Source of the DNA: JANNRR01 sp031401675
GTDB lineage: Bacteria; Pseudomonadota; Alphaproteobacteria; Rhodobacterales; Rhodobacteraceae
Direction: 5' to 3'
Assembly (NCBI GenBank): GCA_031401675.1
Contig: JANNRR010000085.1
Span: forward strand, 1 to 64,000
DNA: 64,000 bases
The notes below the pieces were generated by a model. The model saw only the letters and a program-made list of their open reading frames with translations. It did not search any database and had not been told where the DNA came from. Position numbers and translations under genes: made by a program. How positions within the stretch are numbered: the stretch's first letter is position 1; each line of letters starts with the position of its first letter. Shown here one piece after another: positions 51,705 through 60,069 of the stretch.

Positions 51705-51737
51705 GGGGGCTGCGCGCCCCCGCCGGGGCTGCGCCCC
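51705..51737 (+). terminator. Hairpins after the DUF3052 gene
   Basis: Two GC-rich stems in tandem, GGGGGC/GCCCCC (51705-51721) and GGGGC/GCCCC (51725-51737). No T-run follows, so intrinsic termination is uncertain. Confidence 0.4.
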
Positions 51738-51741
51738 GACT

Positions 51742-52050
51742 CCCCCCGGGATATTTGCAACGGAATGAAGGGAAAGGCGAGGTTGCGCAGATCCCGGAAA
51801 GTCGGATCCACATTCCAGGTCGACATGGCATGGCGGCGCGGCACCCGGACCCGCCACCGCCGGATTGAAGTGCCAGCGGGTGCACAGGGACGGGGGGAAG
51901 GCTGGGTCGGCACCCCGCCGGGGATCACTCCAGCGGCGGGATGCCTTCACTCCGTACGGTCATCGGCTTCCCAGCCTGTACCGTGGCACCACCCTGCCCT
52001 GAAAAGGTTAGGCAAATCTTTCCCGTTCAGTCCGTCACAAATATCCCCGC
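51742..52050. repeat. Inverted pair of a 30-bp intergenic repeat
   Basis: 51746-51775 and the reverse complement of 52018-52048 share GGGATATTTG-N2-ACGGA-N-TGAA then GGGAAA, about 240 bases apart. I recall similar ATATTTG-containing intergenic repeats across Rhodobacteraceae. They lie in the 525-base gene-free stretch 51687-52211; I see no gene inside it. Confidence 0.6.
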
Positions 52051-52166
52051 CGGAGGCGAATCTGGTCGTCACGCCGTTGTCGATACTGCCGACCCGCCTC
52101 GCCGCCGTCCGCATCAGCGGCGCGCGGTGACGGCCCCAGCGGGGCCCGAAGCGCGCGCCCCCTCCC

Positions 52167-52218
52167 CGATCAGACTGGGTCGATCAGACTGCGCCGATCA
52201 GATTGGGTCGATCAATCC
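52167..52218. repeat. 14-bp tandem repeat at the 3' end of the adenosine kinase gene
   Basis: Three full units and a partial one of CGATCAGACTGGGT (52167-52180, 52181-52194, 52195-52208, then 52209-), with one or two changes per unit. The last units overlap the stop codon region of the adenosine kinase gene at 52212. Confidence 0.75.
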
Positions 52219-53204
52219 GCACCGTGCCTGGCAAACAGCGCCCGCAAATCCGCGTCGGGCCGCGCGCCGATATGGCTGATCACTTCGGATGCCGCAATAC
52301 AGCCCATGCGGCCGCAGGTCTCCAGTTCCCGCCCGTTGCTCAGCCCCCACAGGAATGCGCTGGCAAACAGATCACCGGCCCCGGTCGCATCCACGATCTG
52401 CGTCGGGATCGCCGGAACATGCCAGCGGTCACCGCCGCAAATCACATGCGCACCTTTGGCGCCCTCGGTGCAGGCCACGGTTTCCACATCGGCACCGGCA
52501 GCCGACAGGGCGGCGTCGAAATCTGCGGTCTGGTACATCGACAGCAATTCGGCGCGGTTGGCGAACAACAGGTCGACATCGTCACGGATCATCGTTCGGA
52601 ACGCGTCGCGGTGCCGCTCGACACAGAACGGATCGCTCAGCGTGATCGACACCCGCCCGCCCGCGCGCTTGCAGGCCCGGATGGCCTTGGCAAACGCCTC
52701 GTGGCTTTCCGGCCCGTCAAAGCGGTAGCCTTCCAGATAGATCCACTCCGCCGCCGCCATCTGCTCTTCGAAGATATCCGCCGGCGACAGGAATTCGGTG
52801 ACGCCCAGATAGGTGTTCATCGATCGCTCGCCGTCCGGCGTCACCAGAATGATGCTGCGCCCGGTTTCCTGCGCGGCGGTCCTTGGCGCCATCGGCGTGG
52901 CATAGCCCGCCCCCTGCGCCCGCAGGTCGTGGGCAAAGATCGCGCCCAGCTGGTCGTCCTTGACCTTACCGACATAGGCCGTCCGCCCGCCAAGCTGCGC
53001 GATACCGGCAATGGTGTTGGCTGCAGAACCGCCGCTGATCTCGCGGGCCGGGCCGATTCTTGCATACAGATCGACGGCGCGCGGCATGTCGATCAGCTGC
53101 ATCACGCCCTTCTGCACCCCGGCCTCTGCCAGGAACGCGTCGGGAGCATGCGCCAGAACATCCACCAGCGCATTGCCGATGCCGACGACTTGGTATTGCT
53201 TCAT
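52212..53204 (-). CDS. Adenosine kinase (PfkB family)
   Basis: A 330-residue ribokinase-family enzyme with the PfkB signatures GGSAANTIAGIAQLGG and DATGAGDLFASAFLWGL (catalytic Asp). The N-terminal YQVVGIGNALVDVLA and FFVEQ-type lid features match the adenosine kinase subgroup of alphaproteobacteria, though other nucleosides or sugars cannot be excluded. The ATG overlaps nth (ATGA). Confidence 0.85.
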   Translation of the reverse strand: MKQYQVVGIGNALVDVLAHAPDAFLAEAGVQKGVMQLIDMPRAVDLYARIGPAREISGGSAANTIAGIAQLGGRTAYVGKVKDDQLGAIFAHDLRAQGAGYATPMAPRTAAQETGRSIILVTPDGERSMNTYLGVTEFLSPADIFEEQMAAAEWIYLEGYRFDGPESHEAFAKAIRACKRAGGRVSITLSDPFCVERHRDAFRTMIRDDVDLLFANRAELLSMYQTADFDAALSAAGADVETVACTEGAKGAHVICGGDRWHVPAIPTQIVDATGAGDLFASAFLWGLSNGRELETCGRMGCIAASEVISHIGARPDADLRALFARHGAD

Positions 53205-53845
53205 TCGGTCTTGTCCTCATGGGGGCACAGGTCGCGGATCAGGCAGACCCGGCATTTCGGCTTGCGCGCCGTACAGATATACCGTCCGTGCAGGATCAGC
53301 CAGTGATGCGCATGTTTCTGAAACCCGGCCGGCACCTGATCCTCGATGGCACGCTCGACCGCTGCGACATCGCGGCCCGGCGCAATGCCGGTGCGGTTGC
53401 AGACGCGGAACACATGGGTATCGACCGCCTGCGCCGGCAGCCCCCACCACATGTTCAGCACAACGTTGGCCGTCTTGCGCCCCACACCCGGCAGGCTCTG
53501 CAGCGCCGCCCGGCTGGCGGGCACCTGCCCCCCGAAGTCGTCGACCAGCATCCGGCTCATCTTCATGACATGGCGGGCCTTGGTGCGGAACAGGCCGATG
53601 GTCCGGATCGCTTCGATCAGGCCCTCTTCCCCCAGCGCCAGCATCTTCTGCGGCGTGTCGACCCGTGCGAACAGCGGGCCGGTGGCCCGGTTCACCCCGA
53701 CGTCCGTCGCCTGCGCCGACAGGGCGACGGCCACCAGCAGCGTGTAGGCGTTGACATGGTGCAACTCGCCCTTCGGTTCCGGCTCTGCCGCCTGAAACCG
53801 GGTGAAAATCTGTTGCACCGTCGCATAGTCAAGCTGCCCTGCCAT
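53201..53845 (-). CDS. nth: Endonuclease III
   Basis: A 214-residue DNA glycosylase/AP lyase that repairs oxidised pyrimidines. HhH motif LPGVGRKTANVVLN with catalytic Lys, VDTHVFRV with catalytic Asp, and [4Fe-4S] ligands as C-X6-C-X2-C-X5-C in the tail (CTARKPKCRVCLIRDLCP). The frame extends to 54568, but the ATG at 53845 fits the family. Coupled to the kinase gene. Confidence 0.94.
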   Translation of the reverse strand: MAGQLDYATVQQIFTRFQAAEPEPKGELHHVNAYTLLVAVALSAQATDVGVNRATGPLFARVDTPQKMLALGEEGLIEAIRTIGLFRTKARHVMKMSRMLVDDFGGQVPASRAALQSLPGVGRKTANVVLNMWWGLPAQAVDTHVFRVCNRTGIAPGRDVAAVERAIEDQVPAGFQKHAHHWLILHGRYICTARKPKCRVCLIRDLCPHEDKTE

Positions 53846-53950
53846 TCCGGCGGTATGCCGCGCCCGCCGGGCCACGGCAAGCCGGATAGCGCAAATTCCG
53901 GGTCGCGGCGGCCCCCGGTTTCGCCTAGGTTTGTCGCCAAGGAGAGTGCC

Positions 53951-54793
53951 ATGCTTGATGACCTGAACAGCCCCGCCTACCACTATTCCGTCATTGCCCG
54001 CGCCCTGGCGCAGATCGATGCCAGTCCAGAGCCGCTCGGCCTCGACACGCTGGCCGAACGGCTGCAGATGAGCCCGGCGCACTTTCAGCGGGTGTTTTCG
54101 CGCTGGGTCGGGGTGTCGCCCAAGCGCTACCAGCAGTATCTGACGCTGGATCATGCCAAGCGTCTGCTCGCTGACCGCTTCACGGTGCTGGATACCAGTG
54201 CGGCGTCCGGCCTGTCCGGCGGCGGCCGTCTGCACGATCTGTTCCTGCGGTGGGAAGCGATGAGCCCCGGCGAATATGCCAAGGCCGGGGCGGGATTGTT
54301 GATCCGCTACGGCTGGTTCCCGTCGCCGTTCGGCGAAGTGCTGGCGATGGCGACCGACCGTGGCCTCTGCGGCATGGGTTTTGCCGAGGATACCGGGCGC
54401 GACCCGGCACTGGCCGACATGATGGCGCGCTGGCCCGCCGCGACCTACACCCTCGATCAGGCTGCCGTGGCCCCGCTGGTTGCCGATGCCTTTTCCGCCT
54501 CCACCCAGACCCGCCTGCACCTGATCGGCGCGCCGTTCCAGATCAAGGTGTGGGAGGCTTTGTTGCAAATTCCTTCAGGCCAGGTCACCACCTATTCCGA
54601 GATTGCCGGGGCCATCGGCAGCCCGCGCGCCGTCCGCGCGGTCGGCACCGCCGTCGGACGCAATCCGATCAGCTGGCTGATCCCCTGCCACCGCGCCCTG
54701 CGCAAATCCGGCGGGCTGGGGGGCTACCACTGGGGCCTGCCTGTCAAGCGGGCGATGCTGGCCTGGGAAGCGGCCCGGGCCGACAGCGCCTGA
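53951..54793 (+). CDS. AraC-type HTH / methylated-DNA cysteine methyltransferase fusion
   Basis: A 280-residue protein. Residues about 15-100 are an AraC-like helix-turn-helix (LDTLAERLQMSPAHFQRVFSRWVGVSPKRYQQY); the rest is an O6-methylguanine methyltransferase with the active Cys in WLIPCHRALR and GTAVGRNPIS. This is Ada without its N-terminal zinc methyl-phosphotriester domain. AAGGAG lies upstream. Divergent from nth, so a repair pair. Confidence 0.88.
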   Translation: MLDDLNSPAYHYSVIARALAQIDASPEPLGLDTLAERLQMSPAHFQRVFSRWVGVSPKRYQQYLTLDHAKRLLADRFTVLDTSAASGLSGGGRLHDLFLRWEAMSPGEYAKAGAGLLIRYGWFPSPFGEVLAMATDRGLCGMGFAEDTGRDPALADMMARWPAATYTLDQAAVAPLVADAFSASTQTRLHLIGAPFQIKVWEALLQIPSGQVTTYSEIAGAIGSPRAVRAVGTAVGRNPISWLIPCHRALRKSGGLGGYHWGLPVKRAMLAWEAARADSA

Positions 54794-54951
54794 CAATCGG
54801 CCCGGCGATCCTCCGCCTGCGGTCCGGGTTGCGCAAGAAGCCGCCGAAAGCTGCTGCAGGTTATTCGATAACATCGGCACTTGGTATAAGACGCAGCCTG
54901 TAAAGCCGCGCGGGCATCAGCCCGGCGGTGCAACCAAGCGAGGCGCAACTG

Positions 54952-55596
54952 ATGAAACTGACAAGGACTCTGATCGTGGCAACCCTGTGCGCGGCCGTGC
55001 TGGCCGCCTGTACGCCGGACCCGAACGCACCTCCACGGCAGAACACCACCACCGGCGCACTGACCGGTGCGGTGATCGGCGGCATCATCGGCGGCCAGGG
55101 CAAGGGCGACAACACCGCCCAGACCATCGGCGGCGCGGTCATCGGCGGCCTGATCGGCGGCGCCATCGGCAATGATCTGGACCGGCAGGCGGCAGAACTG
55201 CGCAACAGCGTCAGCGGCAATGTCGGCATCACCAATACCGGGTCCGAACTGATCGTGACCATGCCGCAGGACATCCTGTTTGCCTTCGACAGCGACACCC
55301 TGCGCCCCGATCTGACCAATGACCTGTTTGCCGTGGCCCGCAGCCTGCAGCGCTACCCCAACAGCACGGTTCAGGTCGTCGGCCACACCGACAATGTCGG
55401 CACTTCGGCCTACAACCAGGACCTGTCGCAGCGCCGCGCCGCTTCGGTCGCCAACGTGCTGATCAGCGCAGGCGTGCCGGGTGGCCGTGTCGTGGCCTTC
55501 GGACGCGGCGAAGATCAACCGGTGGCGTCGAACCTGACGCCAGACGGGCGCGCCCGCAACCGCCGTGTCGACATCATCATCCGCCCGACCAACTGA
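54952..55596 (+). CDS. OmpA-family lipoprotein with glycine-zipper segment
   Basis: A 214-residue outer-membrane lipoprotein: signal with lipobox LAAC, a glycine-zipper region (TGALTGAVIGGIIGGQGKGD, IGGAVIGGLIGGAIGND), then an OmpA C-terminal peptidoglycan-binding domain (DILFAFDSDTLRPD, VQVVGHTDNVGTSAYNQDLSQRRAASVANVL, GRGEDQPVASNLTPDGRARNRRVDI). Also known as YiaD/Pal-like. Start ATG at 54952 has GAGG upstream. Followed by a terminator. Confidence 0.9.
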   Translation: MKLTRTLIVATLCAAVLAACTPDPNAPPRQNTTTGALTGAVIGGIIGGQGKGDNTAQTIGGAVIGGLIGGAIGNDLDRQAAELRNSVSGNVGITNTGSELIVTMPQDILFAFDSDTLRPDLTNDLFAVARSLQRYPNSTVQVVGHTDNVGTSAYNQDLSQRRAASVANVLISAGVPGGRVVAFGRGEDQPVASNLTPDGRARNRRVDIIIRPTN

Positions 55597-55613
55597 AGGC
55601 GGCATGACAATCG

Positions 55614-55645
55614 GGGCCGGGCCTTGTGCCCGGCCCTTTTCTGTT
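55614..55645 (+). terminator. Factor-independent terminator of the OmpA lipoprotein gene
   Basis: A 9-bp stem GGGCCGGGC / GCCCGGCCC with a 5-base loop followed by TTTTCTGTTGT. Confidence 0.8.
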
Positions 55646-55693
55646 GTGAATGCCGGGCCTTGGACATAATCCTTGACCAATCCCGAGGTCGCC

Positions 55694-56464
55694 ATGCCGT
55701 TTCACAAGGTTCAGCCGGAAAAACTGTCGCAGTCGGTGATCCGACAGATCGAACTGTTGATCCTGCGCGGCATCCTGCGCCCGGGCGAGCGCTTGCCGTC
55801 AGAACGTGACCTGTCGGAAAAGCTCGATGTCTCGCGCCCCAGCCTGCGCGAAGCCGTTGCGGCGCTGGAAACGCGCGGCCTGCTGACTTCCCGCGCCGGG
55901 GCGGGCATCTATGTCGCCGCCATGATCGGCTCGGCATTTTCGCCTTCGCTGGTGCAGTTGTTCGCGGCGCATGAAGAAGCGATGTTCGACTACATTGCCT
56001 TTCGCCGCGACATGGAAGGGCTGGCGGCCGAACGCGCCGCCCGGATGGCATCCGATACCGACCTGTCGGTGATCAATGCGATCTATCACAAGATGGAGGC
56101 GGCGCACAGCAAGCGCAATCCGGCGGACGAGGCGGCGCTGGATGCCGATTTCCACCTGTCGATCATCGAGGCCGGGCACAATGTGATCATGCTGCACATG
56201 ATGCGGGCAATGTTCGACCTGCTGCGCACCGGCGTCTTTTACAACCGGCAGATCATGTTCAAGCAGCGCACCACCCGTGACACGCTCCTGGACCAGCACC
56301 GGGCCATCAACACCGCCCTGCAATCGCGCAATCCCGCAGCCGCCCGCGCCGCGGTCGAGGCGCACCTGACCTTTGTCGAACAGGCCCTGGCCGATCATCA
56401 GCGCACCGAAAAGCACGAACAGATCGCCCGCCAGCGGCTGGAGCATGAACAGTCGCGGGGTTAG
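55694..56464 (+). CDS. FadR/PdhR-type GntR transcriptional regulator
   Basis: A 256-residue regulator with winged helix-turn-helix RLPSERDLSEKLDVSRPSLREAVAALETRGLL and a FCD effector domain whose metal-binding histidines appear in DADFHLSII and DQHRAINTAL. Likely responds to a carboxylic acid. ATG has GAGG 5 bases upstream. The adjacent intergenic repeat follows its stop codon. Confidence 0.85.
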   Translation: MPFHKVQPEKLSQSVIRQIELLILRGILRPGERLPSERDLSEKLDVSRPSLREAVAALETRGLLTSRAGAGIYVAAMIGSAFSPSLVQLFAAHEEAMFDYIAFRRDMEGLAAERAARMASDTDLSVINAIYHKMEAAHSKRNPADEAALDADFHLSIIEAGHNVIMLHMMRAMFDLLRTGVFYNRQIMFKQRTTRDTLLDQHRAINTALQSRNPAAARAAVEAHLTFVEQALADHQRTEKHEQIARQRLEHEQSRG

Positions 56465-56530
56465 GGCAGGGGGGCCGTTTGGAGGAATTTCCCTATCTTC
56501 GCCACCCGATCCGCCGTTCGACGTGATGCG

Positions 56531-56722
56531 CCCGGGCCGATCAGGTGGCCGTCCAGTGGACGGACGCCCGGCCCGTTGCCTGAAGGCACAAGCCGAAAGG
56601 CAAGGGGAGGGGGGCTTGGTGCCATGGTCGGGAAATCGGGGCGTGCCTGACTGGGCGGGCGCTCTACCCGCGCCTGCCCCGGGCAGGCAGGCGCGCCCCG
56701 ATTTGATTGAAGTCAAATCGCG
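56531..56722. repeat. Structured intergenic element, copy B (other copy at 21465)
   Basis: Aligns over about 190 bases with 21465-21660. Stems: CGGGCC/GGCCCG around CCGTCC-AGT-GGACGG (56549-56563), TTGCCT/AGGCAA (56576-56603), a 19-position stem 56634-56652 with 56685-56703 (two non-Watson-Crick positions), and a GATTTGA/TCAAATC hairpin. It sits in the 452-base gap between the FadR-type gene and atpF; I see no gene in the rest of that gap. Confidence 0.8.
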
Positions 56723-56916
56723 CAGGAAACAGAAGCAGACGCTTGCCAGTCCCCACACCAGCCCAAGAGATTCTGCGCCATGCGGACCACCTCTTTGCAG
56801 GACGCTTCCCCCAAACTCCCCCCGGGGGACGCAATCCCTTGGCCCCAAAATGCAGACGCCGACCCCGCTATGGGACCGGCGCGGCAAATCAATCGGCCCG
56901 GGTTCGGGACAAGCCC

Positions 56917-57474
56917 TCAGTGCATCTGCTGCTCGACCTGCGCGATCGACGCCTCGATCAGGGCATCGCCGTCCTTGGCGGTCATGCTTTTCGCCAGCAC
57001 GTCGCCGGCGGCAGCCACCGCCACCGACACTGCCCGGTCACGCACTGCCCGCACGGCCGCCGCTTCGGCAGACGCGATCTGATCCTCGGCAGCCTTGACC
57101 CGGCGGGCAATCGATTGCGTCAGATCGGCCTTGGCCTTGTCTGCCGCCGCATTGGCTTCGTCGCGCGCCTGCGCCACGATCCGCCCCGATTGCTCCTGCA
57201 CCTCGCGCTGCTTGCGCTCATAGGAGGCCAACAGTTTCTGCGCCTCGTCGCGCAGCGCACGTGCTTCGGCCAGATCGGCACTGATCCCAGCGGCGCGCTT
57301 GTCCAACAGGCCGGTAAGGATGCCCGGTACCTTGAAATAGATCAGCACGCCGACGAACACGATGAACGCCAGCATCACCACGAACTCGGTGCTGCGCAGG
57401 GAAAAGAACGCCTCGCCTTCGGCAAAGGCCGGCGTGGCGACAATGGCGAAAACTGGCAGAAGTCTTTTCATCAT
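56917..57474 (-). CDS. atpF: ATP synthase F0 subunit b
   Basis: A 185-residue stator subunit: signal-like or membrane N terminus (LLPVFAIVATPAFAEG), one transmembrane helix (STEFVVMLAFIVFVGVLIYFKVPGIL split by charged ends), then a long Ala/Glu/Arg-rich helix. Last gene of the atpI-atpB-atpE-b'-b order. F1 genes are elsewhere. Confidence 0.9.
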   Translation of the reverse strand: MMKRLLPVFAIVATPAFAEGEAFFSLRSTEFVVMLAFIVFVGVLIYFKVPGILTGLLDKRAAGISADLAEARALRDEAQKLLASYERKQREVQEQSGRIVAQARDEANAAADKAKADLTQSIARRVKAAEDQIASAEAAAVRAVRDRAVSVAVAAAGDVLAKSMTAKDGDALIEASIAQVEQQMH

Positions 57475-57476
57475 GA

Positions 57477-58016
57477 TCAGCCCTTCAACCGTGCCGTGAC
57501 GGCGGCCCCGATGGTCGCCGCATCAGCCTTGTTTCCGAACGCCGCAACGATGGCTTCGGCGGTATCCCGTGCCACCTCGGTCACGCTGCTGACCGCAGAT
57601 TCGCGGATTTCCGCGATCCGTGCCTCGGCGGCACCGGCCTGGACCGCCAGTTCGGCGTCGGCCTTGGCGGTCGCCACATCCAGGTCCTTCTGGATCTCGG
57701 CCTTGGCCGCCGCGATGATTCGCGCCGCTTCGGACCGGGCATCGGCCCGCGCCTGATGATAGGCCTTGTCCGCCGCCACCGCCTTCTGCTTCAGCTCGTC
57801 CGCAACCGCGACATCGCCGGCAATCAACCCGCGCCGTTCGGCCAGAATCGACCCGATGCGCGGCAACGCCACCCGCGTCAGCAGCAGGTAGATCGCCACC
57901 AGCGCCACAACCAGCCAGAAGATCTGGTTGGGAAAGGTCGCGAAATCCAGCTGCGGCATGCCGGCGCTTTCGGCGGCATGCCCGCCGGCACCTGCTGCTT
58001 CTGTTTCAGTCGCCAT
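57477..58016 (-). CDS. atpG: ATP synthase F0 subunit b'
   Basis: A 179-residue b-type subunit with a short polar N terminus, transmembrane helix (FWLVVALVAIYLLLTRVALPRI) and amphipathic coiled coil with RRGLIAGDVAVADELKQKAV. The paired b and b' genes are typical of photosynthetic and related alphaproteobacteria. Called atpF' or atpX elsewhere. Ends 2 bases before atpF begins. Confidence 0.88.
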   Translation of the reverse strand: MATETEAAGAGGHAAESAGMPQLDFATFPNQIFWLVVALVAIYLLLTRVALPRIGSILAERRGLIAGDVAVADELKQKAVAADKAYHQARADARSEAARIIAAAKAEIQKDLDVATAKADAELAVQAGAAEARIAEIRESAVSSVTEVARDTAEAIVAAFGNKADAATIGAAVTARLKG

Positions 58017-58042
58017 GTCCTACCCCTTCGCGCCTCTGTCCC

Positions 58043-58064
58043 GGGCAGGCCCTTCGGCCCGCCC
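58043..58064 (-). other. Intercistronic hairpin between atpE and the b' gene
   Basis: Stem GGGC-A-GGCC / GGCC-C-GCCC (one mismatch) with a CTTC loop in the 66-base gap. A stable hairpin here could end or protect transcripts and raise output of subunit c over b'. Confidence 0.4.
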
Positions 58065-58082
58065 CGTTGCCCAAAGCCGGAG

Positions 58083-58319
58083 TCAGACTGCGAACATCAG
58101 CAGCAGCGCCACCAGGAACGAGAAGATGCCGAAGGCTTCGGCAAAGGCGATGCCGATGAACAGCATCGCGGTCTGGCCGGGTGCCGCCGACGGGTTGCGC
58201 AGCGCCCCCGACAGGAAGTTGCCGGCCACATTGCCCACGCCGACTGCGGCGCCACCCATGCCGATACAGGCCAGACCTGCACCGATGTAGGCACCCATTT
58301 GTACGATATCACCTTCCAT
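58083..58319 (-). CDS. atpE: ATP synthase F0 subunit c
   Basis: A 78-residue hairpin of two helices forming the rotor ring. Proton-binding Glu61 lies in IAFAEAFGIF; the polar loop is ALRNPSAAPGQT. ATG with GGAGAGCGACT upstream. Confidence 0.95.
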   Translation of the reverse strand: MEGDIVQMGAYIGAGLACIGMGGAAVGVGNVAGNFLSGALRNPSAAPGQTAMLFIGIAFAEAFGIFSFLVALLLMFAV

Positions 58320-58363
58320 AGTCGCTCTCCTTGGATTGGAATTCAGAATTGTTCAGCCCCGGC

Positions 58364-59167
58364 CTAGTGATGCGGATGCACGGCATCCTTCAGATACACG
58401 CAGGTCAGGATGGTAAAGACATAGGCCTGGATGAAACACACCAGCACCTCGAACCCGTACATCGCGGTGATCGCCAGGATCGATACCGGCGACAGCACCG
58501 CAATCGCGGCAAACCCGGCAAACACCTTGATCACCGCATGTCCGGCCATCATGTTGCCGGCAAGCCGGATCGAGTGGCTCATCGGCCGCACGAAATAGGA
58601 AATCAGCTCGATCACCGCCAGCACCGGCCGCAACGGCAACGGCGCGGACGCGACCCAGAACAGCGACAGAAAGCCCGCGCGGTTCAGCACGAACCCAAGA
58701 ATGGTCACGCTCAGGAACACCGCCATCGCCATCACCGCCGTCACCGCAATGTGCGACGTGGTGGTAAAGGCCCCCGGGATCAGACCCAGAAAGTTCGAAA
58801 ACACGATGAACAGGAACAGGGTCAGCACATACGGAAAGTACTTCAGCCCATCCTTGCCGGTCACATCCTCGATCATCTTGTAGACAAAACCGTAGGCCAG
58901 TTCGGCGACCGATTGCAGCCGCGATGGCACCACCGCCCGGCTGCGGGTGCCCAGCAGCATCAGTCCGGCCACCGCCAGAACCGTCAGGGCCATCCACAGC
59001 GTGACGTTGGTCGGCGTGTACCAATAGATCGGGCCGTCGCCGAACAACGGCGATATCAGGAACTGCTCCATCGGATGGAACGAAAGCCCGGTCGCCGCCT
59101 CCCCGCCAGCCGCTGCCGCTTCGCCAGCCACTACCGCTTCGCCGGTCGCTGTTGTTTCGGTCGCCAC
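58364..59167 (-). CDS. atpB: ATP synthase F0 subunit a
   Basis: A 267-residue proton channel subunit. Conserved Arg in PMSHSIRLAGNMMAGH; AELAYGFVYKMIED and FSNFLGLIPGAFTTTSHIAVTA are typical. GTG start with AAGGGG 8 bases upstream. N terminus carries an unusual Ala/Gly/Glu-rich extension before FHPMEQFLISPLFG. Two bases after the atpI stop. Confidence 0.93.
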   Translation of the reverse strand: MATETTATGEAVVAGEAAAAGGEAATGLSFHPMEQFLISPLFGDGPIYWYTPTNVTLWMALTVLAVAGLMLLGTRSRAVVPSRLQSVAELAYGFVYKMIEDVTGKDGLKYFPYVLTLFLFIVFSNFLGLIPGAFTTTSHIAVTAVMAMAVFLSVTILGFVLNRAGFLSLFWVASAPLPLRPVLAVIELISYFVRPMSHSIRLAGNMMAGHAVIKVFAGFAAIAVLSPVSILAITAMYGFEVLVCFIQAYVFTILTCVYLKDAVHPHH

Positions 59168-59169
59168 GT

Positions 59170-59496
59170 TCAGTCCCCTTCGCCCTTGGCAGATTGCGCT
59201 GCCACGCTTCCCGCCTGCAGCTCCTGCGCCGTCCGGATCATCACCCTGACCCCGGCGGCAAAGCCCAGCAGGCTGAACAGCACCATCATGAACGGCAGGG
59301 TCCCGAAGACCATGTCCAGCCCGTATCCGATGCCAAAGCCGATCCCCAGTCCGGACACCAACTCTATCGCCATTCGCCAGGCATACTGCGCCTGCCCCAA
59401 ACCGCTCGCTTGCCGCTCGGGCGCGTCCACCACCTTGGCCCGGGCGATCCGTGCTTCAAGCTGCCGCAGCCGCTCCGGATCGGGGTCGTCGGTCAT
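59170..59496 (-). CDS. atpI: AtpI family protein
   Basis: A 108-residue protein with two transmembrane helices (AIELVSGLGIGFGIGYGLDMVF, LPFMMVLFSLLGFAAGVRVMI) and the conserved AYAWRMAIELVSGLG region. AtpI aids rotor-ring assembly or Mg transport. The ATG at 59496 has AGGGG upstream; the frame extends to 59574. First gene of the F0 operon. Confidence 0.85.
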   Translation of the reverse strand: MTDDPDPERLRQLEARIARAKVVDAPERQASGLGQAQYAWRMAIELVSGLGIGFGIGYGLDMVFGTLPFMMVLFSLLGFAAGVRVMIRTAQELQAGSVAAQSAKGEGD

Positions 59497-59723
59497 GCTG
59501 CATGCCCCTTCGACAGTCGCCGGCAACCTAGGGGCCGGCCCACCCCGAGTCAAGGCGGCATGAGGGCCGGCCATTCACCATTATCCTATTGAAAGTAAAA
59601 CACTATTTCTGTGGCTTTCCCGGCGCGGCCACGCCGCCGCCCGCCAGACCGGCCCGATCCCCGGCCCCGGCATATTCAACCATCCGGTTGACGATCGGCC
59701 GCCGCCGCCCCAGATTGCCGGCC

Positions 59724-60062
59724 ATGACCCAGCCACTGGATGCCATCTTTGCCGCCCTGTCCGACCCGACGCGCCGGGCCATCCTGACCATGCTCTTGGA
59801 GGATGACATGGCGGTCACCGATGTGGCGGAACCGTTCGCGATGTCGCTCGCCGGAATATCGAAGCACCTGGCGATCCTGGACGACGCCGGCCTGATCGGT
59901 CAAGAAAGGCGCGGCCGGGTGAAATGGTGCAAACTGGAACCGGATGCGATGCGCGCCGCCACGGTCTGGATGCAAAGCTTCGGCCAGTTCGACCCGGTCG
60001 ATCTGGATGCGTTCGAGCGGTTTCTGGCGGATGAACTTGCCACACCGCCGCCCATTGACTGA
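59724..60062 (+). CDS. ArsR family transcriptional regulator
   Basis: A 112-residue winged-helix protein: IFAALSDPTRRAILTMLLEDDMAVTDVAEPFAMSLAGISKHLAILDDAGLIGQERRGRVKWCKLEP. No metal-site cysteines apart from one, so it is probably the SdpR/metabolite type. The frame extends far upstream but starts at the ATG in MTQPLDAIF. Divergent from atpI. Confidence 0.85.
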   Translation: MTQPLDAIFAALSDPTRRAILTMLLEDDMAVTDVAEPFAMSLAGISKHLAILDDAGLIGQERRGRVKWCKLEPDAMRAATVWMQSFGQFDPVDLDAFERFLADELATPPPID

Positions 60063-60069
60063 CCGAAGC

